Below, piece after piece: positions 1-6,216 of a stretch of DNA of 21,737 nt. Both the position numbers and the translations under genes were made by a program. The notes beneath the pieces are model-generated. The model was given only the letters and a program-made list of their open reading frames with translations. It did not search any database and was not told the origin of the DNA. How positions within the stretch are numbered: the first letter of the stretch is position 1; every line of letters starts with the position of its first letter. This DNA comes from JBAWXE01 sp037144255 (lineage in GTDB: Bacteria; Bacteroidota; Bacteroidia; Chitinophagales; Chitinophagaceae). Location of the stretch: the NCBI GenBank assembly GCA_037144255.1, contig JBAWXE010000040.1:1-21737 (forward strand). The letters are read 5' to 3'.

Positions 1-15
1 TCCTCTTTTCCATCT

Positions 16-43
16 TTTACACTTTAAATGTGTAAACTTTTTT
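16..43 (+). terminator. Putative rho-independent terminator of a gene left of the window
   Basis: A perfect 7-bp stem (TTTACAC at 16-22 pairing with GTGTAAA at 30-36) encloses a 7-base loop and is followed by one C and six T (38-43). That is the layout of an intrinsic terminator reading on the plus strand, although the stem is AT-rich and therefore weak. It would end a transcript coming from the left, outside the window. Confidence 0.5.
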
Positions 44-372
44 CAGGACTAGACAGCTTCACAAATGGTTCTCATTCGGTTTACATGCTCCCCAGAGAGT
101 GGGGAAAAATGGTAGTGTGAAAAAGCGACACATGAAAGGAATTATGCTGTGTGCTGAAAAAACATAAAGGTACGAAATGAGGATAGGGGGTAACAAATAT
201 TTGTTTCAATATATAGGTGGGGTCTATTATTCAAATCAGAAGAACTGATACCAGAACGGCGTAGTAGTAGACTAGACAGAACAAACGGGAGTAACTTCGG
301 TGAAACAAGGAAAACTACGCTCAACTAAGGAAGTATTATGAATACTATTTTGCAATGTATCTTAGCCATTGA
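44..372. other. Gene-poor stretch, no feature identified
   Basis: No open frame here reads like a real protein; the short frames on both strands are low-complexity and unrecognised. A 5-bp hairpin (TCCCC 89-93 with GGGGA 101-105) lacks a T-tract on either strand, so it is not a convincing terminator. I see no clear promoter for the gene that starts at 373. Confidence 0.4.
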
Positions 373-1050
373 ATGAAAAAAATAGCCTACTGTATCCTTT
401 TCTTATCTCTTACTGTGCAGGATTTTTGTAATGCTCAGATGAAGCCAAATTGGTTTTTTCATGATGAGTTAGTTAATGATATTGAAAATTCAAAAGATAC
501 CGTTTATATTTTTGATAGAACGAAACTTGAAAGGCTTAATAGTATCAAACAATTGGATAATGCAGCTGAAATAAGTTGTAAAACTAAGAATGGAGATAGC
601 ATAAATCTTTTGATTACATCATCTCAATTTAATAGTTCAAAACATAAAGTTCACTTGGCAGATACAGTGTATAAGTTTATTCACAATAGGAAAGAAGTTG
701 ATTACCTAATTGAAAAAAATATTATTGATGGGAAAAAGTTTTATGGATTTTATGGAGAAGTGCGAAGAATAGAGATATCAAAGTTGAAAATTAAATGGGG
801 ACGTAATTGGTTGATAGTTCCAAGGAGGGCTTATTCTAATCTATTCGAACCCCACTTTTCTTCGCTTGAAGCCTATTTATCCGAGAATAAAAAACTTCTT
901 TTTATTTACCTACATGGCGCAGATGGCGCAGATAGCTATTCGGTAAAATTCGTATTTAATGAGAAACAATACCTCACGAGATTAATAACTACAATTGAAT
1001 GCGTTGATGGCTATGATTTTTTGGATGCGAAAGTTGATATTTGTGAATAA
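373..1050 (+). CDS. Exported hypothetical protein
   Basis: I do not recognise this 225-residue protein. The first 22 residues are a typical signal peptide (Lys-Lys, a hydrophobic core, then a likely cut after CNAQ with Met-Lys-Pro following), so it is probably exported to the periplasm or surface. There is no lipobox and no later membrane helix. The mature part alternates charged and aromatic segments, with a Gly-Ala-Asp-Gly-Ala-Asp stretch near residue 182-187 coded by two tandem 9-base copies (916-933). Its composition is clearly more AT-rich than the genes that follow, and it has no functional neighbour: a gene-poor stretch lies on the left and a repeat cluster on the right. The ATG at 373 is chosen because it starts directly at the signal peptide. 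This is probably a lineage-specific or acquired gene. Confidence 0.72.
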   Translation: MKKIAYCILFLSLTVQDFCNAQMKPNWFFHDELVNDIENSKDTVYIFDRTKLERLNSIKQLDNAAEISCKTKNGDSINLLITSSQFNSSKHKVHLADTVYKFIHNRKEVDYLIEKNIIDGKKFYGFYGEVRRIEISKLKIKWGRNWLIVPRRAYSNLFEPHFSSLEAYLSENKKLLFIYLHGADGADSYSVKFVFNEKQYLTRLITTIECVDGYDFLDAKVDICE

Positions 1051-1210
1051 CGACGAAAAATAAATTTAGATATTTCGACAATTGTAGACTCTAGCAACAT
1101 GATACACATGGATTGTATTTTGAAGATAACGAATAACAAAGGTGAAATACAAGTAGTGAGAGTGGTGAAGGGGTAATGTGGGCTTGTGATGAATGCGATA
1201 ATGTGCGCTT

Positions 1211-1239
1211 GTGTTGTGGGTGAGGAACACACAACAAGG
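1211..1239. repeat. 29-base direct repeat, copy A
   Basis: This copy matches 1437-1465 at 27 of 29 bases, differing only at its eighth and fourteenth bases. It contains a 7-bp inverted repeat (TGTTGTG 1212-1218 with CACAACA 1230-1236). Weaker similarity continues upstream in both copies (an AGGGG...AATG segment and ATAATGTG), so the duplicated unit may be about 60-75 bases long. Confidence 0.75.
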
Positions 1240-1286
1240 GCGGCTTTTAGGCAGGGATTACAAATCCGCGCCAGTATTGTAGGAGC

Positions 1287-1300
1287 GTTGCTGACGCAAC
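1287..1300. repeat. Small palindrome GTTGC-TGAC-GCAAC
   Basis: A 5-bp perfect stem with a 4-base loop, followed by AAAATGA. It is the first of a series of hairpins read in the same direction in which the 3' arm is followed by AATGA or AATGAC. Confidence 0.45.
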
Positions 1301-1308
1301 AAAATGAG

Positions 1309-1330
1309 ATTGCGGGTCTGGGCCCGCAAT
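1309..1330. repeat. REP-like palindrome with GC-rich stem
   Basis: An 8-bp perfect stem (ATTGCGGG 1309-1316 with CCCGCAAT 1323-1330) with a 6-base loop, followed by GACA. Short, GC-rich, non-coding palindromes ending in AATGAC are typical of dispersed REP-type elements in many bacteria. That assignment rests on resemblance, since other copies cannot be searched for here. It is far more GC-rich than the gene before it. Confidence 0.6.
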
Positions 1331-1343
1331 GACATGCGAGAAG

Positions 1344-1361
1344 GCTGAGTGCAAATGCTCA
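1344..1361. repeat. Small palindrome between REP-like units
   Basis: CTGAG at 1344-1348 pairs with CTCAG at 1357-1361 around an 8-base loop. It lies between the two stronger hairpins and may be part of one composite element. Confidence 0.4.
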
Positions 1362-1371
1362 GGAGATTTCT

Positions 1372-1390
1372 TCCCGAATCGAGTTCGGGA
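1372..1390. repeat. REP-like palindrome, second unit
   Basis: A 7-bp perfect stem (TCCCGAA 1372-1378 with TTCGGGA 1384-1390) with loop TCGAG, followed by TTGAAATGACGA. Its 3' flank resembles that of the unit at 1309-1330 (both end in AATGAC), which suggests two members of one repeat family side by side. Confidence 0.6.
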
Positions 1391-1436
1391 TTGAAATGAC
1401 GACCTTGATAGGGGCAATGATGTGATGATGTATAAT

Positions 1437-1465
1437 GTGTTGTTGGTGAAGAACACACAACAAGG
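1437..1465. repeat. 29-base direct repeat, copy B
   Basis: The second copy of the repeat at 1211-1239, lying 9 bases past the parA stop codon on the minus strand. Its arms (TTGTTGGTG and CAACAA with one bulge) can fold, but no T-tract follows on the minus strand, so it is unlikely to be an intrinsic terminator for parA. Confidence 0.75.
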
Positions 1466-1473
1466 ACTGAGAA

Positions 1474-2217
1474 CTATTCCAGCACGCCTTCTTTTATTTC
1501 ATTCCATAAAGCACGATAGCAGGTAGCTGCGTAACTAGATGCAGCGAATGCACCTATAGGAGCATTGCGAGTACCCATCTTTTCGATATCGGAAAGGTAT
1601 GGTATGTAGTATTCGAAGAAGCGATTATCCTTGCTGAGTTGGGTCATCATATCCTGATGCATTTTCTTACGGATATCGACCATAGAGAAGAAACACATGA
1701 GCTTATCTGTCTCAGTGTCTTTGTTCTCGAAATATTCCTTAACGATATCGTATGTGCGTATGGAGAGTGTAGTAGGTACTACCGGCATGAGCACAACATC
1801 GGAAGCATAAAAAATATTATCGGCCAAGACAGAGAAACCTGCAGGGCAGTCTATAAAAACGAAATCGTAAGTATTGGCCACACCTTTGAGCAAGCTCTTG
1901 AGGTGTTTTTTAGAAGCGTTGTAATCATCTAACAAAATATCCATTTTGCGAGCAGAAATATCGGCAGGGATGACATCGAGATTAGGATAGTCGGTCTGCA
2001 TGATAGCTGCTTCTAAAGACAGAGAATGCTCAATGATCTTTTTAGCAGAGCCTTTAGAGTTGGGTTGTGCCTTGTAATAAAAGCTGGCAGCACCCTGTGG
2101 ATCGAGATCCCAAAGGAGGGTCTTGTACCCATCTTTAGCAGCCTGATAAGCGAAATTGACACAAGAAGCTGTTTTACCTACACCGCCTTTTAAATTGTAT
2201 AATGAGATGATAACCAT
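1474..2217 (-). CDS. ParA/MinD-family P-loop ATPase, orphan
   Basis: A 247-residue ParA-type ATPase. The deviant Walker A box is KGGVGKT at residues 10-16, with the signature lysine at 10 and the catalytic lysine at 15. The A' region LLWDLDPQGAAS lies at 34-45, and the hydrophobic strand ending FIDCPAG at 121-127 is the Walker B-like motif. Proteins of this family dimerise on ATP and position DNA or protein cargo in the cytoplasm. No parB, parS-like site or replication gene is visible nearby, so this is an orphan ParA whose cargo cannot be read from context. The ATG at 2217 gives the usual start immediately before the first strand (VIISLYNLKGG). The TPR gene lies 75 bases upstream on the same strand with no clear terminator between, so read-through from it is possible. 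Confidence 0.9.
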   Translation of the reverse strand: MVIISLYNLKGGVGKTASCVNFAYQAAKDGYKTLLWDLDPQGAASFYYKAQPNSKGSAKKIIEHSLSLEAAIMQTDYPNLDVIPADISARKMDILLDDYNASKKHLKSLLKGVANTYDFVFIDCPAGFSVLADNIFYASDVVLMPVVPTTLSIRTYDIVKEYFENKDTETDKLMCFFSMVDIRKKMHQDMMTQLSKDNRFFEYYIPYLSDIEKMGTRNAPIGAFAASSYAATCYRALWNEIKEGVLE

Positions 2218-2292
2218 GACACTCTAAGTTTTTCAGAACAGAAAATTACAAATAAATCACGAAGTTTTATATACCCCGGCTGTAATATGAGA

Positions 2293-4407
2293 TCAATGAG
2301 CCTTTTTGGGGGTGATTGAGGCCTGTTCTTTGATCTGTTCGGGGGATTTGGTACCTATATTAAAGAGTCTATAGGCCAGGGTGGTGCCTGTTTCCTGTGG
2401 GTTTTGCCAGGCAAAAGAACCGGGAGGGACAATATCCTTGCCGGCAGCATCGCGGACAGAGCAGGTGATGGACCTACGGGTGCCGGAACGGGTAAATGAA
2501 ATATAAGCCTGTGGCACATTAGGGCTAGTGACCCAATCGATATTGCAGGCTTTGAGCCTATCTACTACCTCATTATCTACCTGCCCAGAAATGTGAAGGG
2601 ATATAGGCATTAAGAGGCCGGAATAAGGGATAAGTTGGGGGTAGGTGCTGTATAAGCGGGAAATCCATGTGGTATAAGCAGTCTTATCGCCGGTATGCTG
2701 GGCGCACTCAGCCTGTGCCTGATAAGTGCGGGCAAGGAATAGTTGCTCATATTCTGCATCGATATTGGTATCGTGGAGGATGGTATTGAGGATGGTTTGT
2801 GCTTCGTGATAATGACCTTGTTTCATTTTGAGGCGAGCTACGAAATACTGAAAGTACTTGTGTATATAACGGCGGTCGTCTGTATTGGCAGCCTTCTGAA
2901 AGCGATCGAGGAAAAAGCCAGTGCTGAAATCGCGTATGAGATACCATATCTCGTCCCAGCTGACAGTGCTTTCGGTAGAGAAGAGTTTGTAAATGACACG
3001 ATCGCGCTCGGGGTTGTGCGCAAACTGATTGATGATGAGGAACTGCTGAGTGTAGCGCTCAGTAAGCAATTGCGCCATATGCCCGAGTACAGTAGGATTG
3101 TACCACCAATTGCGATTCTCGAATTGTTGGGCTTGCCATTCGTTCTGCTTGTTGAGTAATTTGATGAGTTGAATGCTGAAATCGTAATGGCTTTGGCCGA
3201 GTGTGGTGCCTATATGTAACTCCTTGAATTCGGAAGCTTTGTTGATGTAATGTTTGGCCTCTTCGTTTTGACCATCATACAGCAGGCAGCGAGCCAGAGC
3301 GATGTTGTACCAACCGAAACCAGGGGTAGAGCCGGCGGCTTTTATCATATCGTGCATGAGGTCGGTACCGTCTTTGGGTAGTGACTTATAGATATCGAGT
3401 ATAGAAGAGTAATAGGCCCATTCCTGCAGACGTTTGTCGGAGGCATCCTGATCGGAAGCCTTTTTGTACTCGCTTTCGGCCTGACGGAAATCGCCACATA
3501 CGGAACGAAAAGTAGCAAAGTTGTTGTGAGGAAAGCTGGGGGCTTTGCGTAGGAGGTTATAGTAATAAGCAGCGGAGTCTATCTTGAGTGCGTAACTGTA
3601 AATGATGGACTTGTAGTGATATACAGCCAGTTTATCTATAAGCTCGTAGCCGGGCTGAAAGACATGGGCATTGATGATCATGTCTTTTTCAATTTTCTTA
3701 AGACCGAGGTCTAAGTAGTGATTTGCGAGTGCTTCGTTCTCGTCGATAGAGTTTTTGAGGAAAGGGTATTTGGCAGAAGTATAAAAACGATTGCGGTGTA
3801 CTGTCCAAGCCAGATAGTTGTAAGCATCCATATAGAATTCACGTTGAAAATTCCACTTGAGGACACGTTTGAGTAAAGCGTATGTCTTCTCAGGCTGCTC
3901 GGTATTGTTGTAGCAGTTCATTAGAAAGAGAGCTATCTGTGTATAGTCTATCTGGAATTTATAGGCAGGGTAATAGTCGATAAGATTAGGAGTGCGAGTG
4001 CCCAGTTGTTTCTTATAGTCACGCTCGGCAAGAGCCAGTGCGCGTTCCAGGGGGATAGAAGCGTTTTTATAACCCAGATAATCGGCAGAGTGAAAATACT
4101 TATAAGCCCCTTCGAACATCCAGCCAACGTAGTAGGTACTATCTACACGTTTGAATTCGCGGGAACGAGGCAGTGCATCATCGCTATTGAGCGCTACACC
4201 CATGCGTTTGGCATCAATCTCGTAACGCTGGCTGAGTTTGGCAGGAGGGTGAGGCTGAGCGAATTGTAAAGTTTGAGGTTGGGATGACTGTGAAGATGTG
4301 GATTGGGCAAAACTATGACCTGCATACAAACAAAAGAGGAGTATGCCACAGATACGAAGCGCGTATGTCTTTGCGGTGGAGATCATAGAAATGCGAGTAC
4401 TATGCAT
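2293..4407 (-). CDS. Large exported TPR-like repeat protein
   Basis: A 704-residue protein with an N-terminal signal peptide: a hydrophobic run followed by AGHSFAQS, with a likely cut near residue 35. The mature part is mostly alpha-helical, with many Tyr/Ala/Leu-rich helix pairs of the kind found in TPR solenoids (for example around residues 150-200, 255-345 and 520-590). The last 100 residues look like a separate beta-rich segment. No catalytic motif is visible. The ATG at 4407 overlaps the end of the MoxR gene by 8 bases (shared TATGCATAG context). A second ATG seven codons later would shorten the n-region and avoid the overlap, and either start could be used. Overlap with moxR implies co-transcription and linked translation. 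The likely role is a periplasmic or outer-membrane scaffold working with the ATPase, but that is inference. Confidence 0.8.
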   Translation of the reverse strand: MHSTRISMISTAKTYALRICGILLFCLYAGHSFAQSTSSQSSQPQTLQFAQPHPPAKLSQRYEIDAKRMGVALNSDDALPRSREFKRVDSTYYVGWMFEGAYKYFHSADYLGYKNASIPLERALALAERDYKKQLGTRTPNLIDYYPAYKFQIDYTQIALFLMNCYNNTEQPEKTYALLKRVLKWNFQREFYMDAYNYLAWTVHRNRFYTSAKYPFLKNSIDENEALANHYLDLGLKKIEKDMIINAHVFQPGYELIDKLAVYHYKSIIYSYALKIDSAAYYYNLLRKAPSFPHNNFATFRSVCGDFRQAESEYKKASDQDASDKRLQEWAYYSSILDIYKSLPKDGTDLMHDMIKAAGSTPGFGWYNIALARCLLYDGQNEEAKHYINKASEFKELHIGTTLGQSHYDFSIQLIKLLNKQNEWQAQQFENRNWWYNPTVLGHMAQLLTERYTQQFLIINQFAHNPERDRVIYKLFSTESTVSWDEIWYLIRDFSTGFFLDRFQKAANTDDRRYIHKYFQYFVARLKMKQGHYHEAQTILNTILHDTNIDAEYEQLFLARTYQAQAECAQHTGDKTAYTTWISRLYSTYPQLIPYSGLLMPISLHISGQVDNEVVDRLKACNIDWVTSPNVPQAYISFTRSGTRRSITCSVRDAAGKDIVPPGSFAWQNPQETGTTLAYRLFNIGTKSPEQIKEQASITPKKAH

Positions 4408-5392
4408 ACAATTTGAGTCGTGCCAGTCTTTCTACTTCTTTGAGGATTATACTATCGAGGGCTTTTTGTTTACCGTCCTTATTACGGTACATGAGACGAT
4501 GATCGAGTACAGGACGAGCGAGGTCTTTTACATCATCTTCTATCACGAAAGTGCGGCCTTTGACCAAGGCATAGGCACGGAGGCAACGCAGGAAAGCGAT
4601 ACCACTACGAGTAGAAGCACCTAGTGTAATATCCTGATGTTCGCGGGTGGCGCGAACTATATTGCTTACAGCATGTACTATCTCCTCGTGTATGAATACC
4701 TGAGAGGCTTGAGTTTGTAATTCTAAAATGTCCTTCATGCTCATGACCTGCTGCAGATCGATGAGGTTTTGGGCTATCTCCAGATATTCGCGATAGATAT
4801 TCATTTCTGTGACTTCGTCGACATAGCCGAAGAAGATCTTCATAAAGAAACGATCTAACTGTGCAGCAGGGAGGGGGTATGTGCCTTCCATCTCGATGGG
4901 GTTCTGTGTAGCGATGGTGAAGAACATACGTTCCAGTTTGAGAGTAGTATCGCCTACTGTTATCTGGTGTTCAGCCATAGCCTCTAGTAAGGCACTTTGC
5001 ACTTTGGGCGAGGCGCGGTTGATCTCATCGGCCAGGAGTACGTTGCAGAACAAAGGACCTTTCTTAAAGAGGAATTGTTTATTAGCGTCGTCGAATATAT
5101 GCGTACCAATGAGGTCCATTGGCAGGAGGTCTGGGGTGAACTGTATACGTTTGAAAATGACATGTTCGCCTTCCAGTTCGCCACTGATGCATTGCGCCAG
5201 TGTACGAGCAAGAACTGTTTTACCAGTGCCCGGATTATCCTCCATAAGAATATGACCACCTGCTAAAAGGCAAGTGATCACCTTTTCTATTTGTTCGCGT
5301 TTGCCACGAATGACTTTTTCTACCTGGGAAATTAATTGTTGTATTGACTCTGTAGCGTTAATAGTAGTATTCTCTGAAACCTGATCCATCAT
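4400..5392 (-). CDS. MoxR-family AAA+ ATPase
   Basis: A 330-residue cytoplasmic AAA+ ATPase of the MoxR type. The Walker A box is EDNPGTGKT at about residues 51-59, and Walker B is the LLADEINRASPKVQSALLEAM segment near 120-140. It is followed by the family's conserved stretch around ATQNPIEMEGTYPLPAAQLDRF. The C-terminal part has the lid helices with the GASTRSGIAFLRC motif. MoxR proteins act as chaperone-like ATPases, usually helping a VWA-domain or DUF58 partner mature. Here neither partner is adjacent; the next gene is the exported TPR-like protein, overlapping by 8 bases. The length is normal for the family. Two consecutive Met codons open the frame and the outer one is used. Confidence 0.92.
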   Translation of the reverse strand: MMDQVSENTTINATESIQQLISQVEKVIRGKREQIEKVITCLLAGGHILMEDNPGTGKTVLARTLAQCISGELEGEHVIFKRIQFTPDLLPMDLIGTHIFDDANKQFLFKKGPLFCNVLLADEINRASPKVQSALLEAMAEHQITVGDTTLKLERMFFTIATQNPIEMEGTYPLPAAQLDRFFMKIFFGYVDEVTEMNIYREYLEIAQNLIDLQQVMSMKDILELQTQASQVFIHEEIVHAVSNIVRATREHQDITLGASTRSGIAFLRCLRAYALVKGRTFVIEDDVKDLARPVLDHRLMYRNKDGKQKALDSIILKEVERLARLKLYA

Positions 5393-5481
5393 ACAAGATA
5401 GCTTTGTACAAGTTTACTGATTAATACATTGTGTTGTGCTAATAGAGTTCTAATTTTTTGTGAAAAGTGCCAGTATAGTGC

Positions 5482-6003
5482 TTAAGAAAGAGTTTTGGAC
5501 TTTTGGAATTTCCATACTTGTTGAAAAACATAGGCAGCTATGAGTACTACCGGTAGCCATTGCAGGATGATAGAAATGGGATTGGTATGAAAAGTGACAT
5601 CATGAGCCATGATAATATCGTTGGTGATATCTGTAATAAAGCCGATCAATATCAACATTTTGACCATACGGAGCATGCTAGTAGCAGAGTGGTACATGCG
5701 AGATGCATTCTCCTCGGTAACAGGTTTGAGGTAATTGAATTTATGAGGGTATCTATTGACCACAGACAGTAATATGTACAATAAGGTAGCTATACCCGGT
5801 ATGGCGAAAATATAGACCTTGGAATCGAAAGCATCGGGGATGTTCTTGATATTGTAATGAGTGGGTATCTTATCTGGTAAGGTGGAATAGCCGTATGTGA
5901 CCCCTGCCCATAGTATGATGAGCAAAGCAATGCAAGTACGTTCTATTTTTTTATCAGAATTGCTGAGTTGTATTTCAATGACCGGTCTTTCCTTGTATTC
6001 CAT
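5482..6003 (-). CDS. DUF1648-domain membrane protein
   Basis: A 173-residue integral membrane protein with four predicted hydrophobic helices at about residues 22-39, 63-82, 112-130 and 143-163. The segment LPDKIPTHYNIKNIPDAF (42-59), between helices 1 and 2, matches the DUF1648 pattern found in SdpI-type and other small membrane proteins (Leu-Pro-x-x-Ile-Pro-x-His-[YF]-[ND]). The biochemical function is unknown; the SdpI relation to immunity against a secreted toxin concerns a different, longer protein. The gene starts about 55 bases after the strong terminator that closes the porX transcript, so it is probably transcribed separately. A 78-base gap separates it from the moxR start downstream on the same strand. 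Confidence 0.85.
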   Translation of the reverse strand: MEYKERPVIEIQLSNSDKKIERTCIALLIILWAGVTYGYSTLPDKIPTHYNIKNIPDAFDSKVYIFAIPGIATLLYILLSVVNRYPHKFNYLKPVTEENASRMYHSATSMLRMVKMLILIGFITDITNDIIMAHDVTFHTNPISIILQWLPVVLIAAYVFQQVWKFQKSKTLS

Positions 6004-6020
6004 AATTTGTAAGATCAGTG

Positions 6021-6028
6021 CGAAGATA
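6021..6028 (-). promoter_or_regulatory. Weak -7 box for the DUF1648 gene
   Basis: Read on the minus strand this is TATCTTCG, one base off the Bacteroidota -7 consensus TAnnTTTG. It lies 17 bases before the ATG and downstream of the porX terminator, where a promoter is expected. I see no matching TTG element at the usual distance. Confidence 0.3.
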
Positions 6029-6059
6029 TTATTTCATCTTTTATAGTCCATGAGGATAT

Positions 6060-6092
6060 AAAAAAAGCCCGTCTGCGCGAAGCAAACGAGCT
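6060..6092 (-). terminator. Strong rho-independent terminator after porX
   Basis: On the minus strand an 11-bp stem (two G-U pairs; plus-strand arms at 6066-6076 and 6082-6092) with a 5-base loop TTCGC is followed at once by a run of T (plus-strand A at 6060-6065). It sits 124 bases beyond the porX stop codon and separates porX from the DUF1648 gene. The leader-like distance from the stop codon leaves room for a structured 3' UTR or a small RNA. Confidence 0.85.
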
Positions 6093-6216
6093 ACAATGCC
6101 CCGATAAGCATGTGTAATATGCAAGAAAAATGTTTGCCCTAAGCTTTAGGACAGCTAAAGGTCCTGACCAAGCATCAACACAATGTATTTTATATATTAA
6201 GGATTTGTTATTTTCA
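6093..6216 (-). other. Structured 3' region of porX, possible small RNA
   Basis: A 124-base non-coding stretch between the porX stop and its terminator. It contains two mutually exclusive hairpins: CTTTAG 6144-6149 with CTAAAG 6155-6160, or AGGAC 6148-6152 with GTCCT 6161-6165. Smaller 4-bp stems follow. I do not recognise an RNA family. It could be an ordinary long 3' UTR or an independent small RNA ending at the terminator; no good promoter was found inside it. Confidence 0.3.

Larger units (their letters stand above)
1051..1473. other. Intergenic region with palindrome and repeat cluster
   Basis: This 423-base gap holds no credible gene. Its left part (1051-1165) shows nothing clear. From about 1166 on it holds two similar segments (about 1166-1239 and 1405-1465), each ending in the same 29-base repeat, with several hairpins between them that are listed separately. 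Short frames on the minus strand across the two repeat copies both begin Met-Cys-Ser-Ser-Pro-Thr-Thr, which simply reflects the duplication. Confidence 0.6.

Noticed and set aside
89..105. Hairpin TCCCC...GGGGA
   Set aside because: Short stem and no T-tract on either strand.
142..324. 60-residue minus-strand frame in the left gene-poor stretch
   Set aside because: Low-complexity Ser/Leu-rich sequence without family resemblance, promoter or conserved context; treated as chance.
1011..1458. Several short minus-strand frames over the repeat cluster
   Set aside because: They read through the palindromes and the duplicated 29-base repeat; two of them share the same first residues only because the DNA is duplicated.
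2743..3159. 138-residue plus-strand frame
   Set aside because: Lies wholly inside the TPR-like gene on the opposite strand and has no recognisable protein features.
6144..6164. Possible pseudoknot from the two overlapping stems
   Set aside because: Both connecting loops would have zero length, which is sterically implausible; the two stems are better seen as alternatives.
6130..6170. Minus-strand GGTCAGGACC, similar to part of the SRP RNA core
   Set aside because: The GGAAGG/GCAGCC tetraloop region required for SRP RNA is absent, so this is not an ffs gene.
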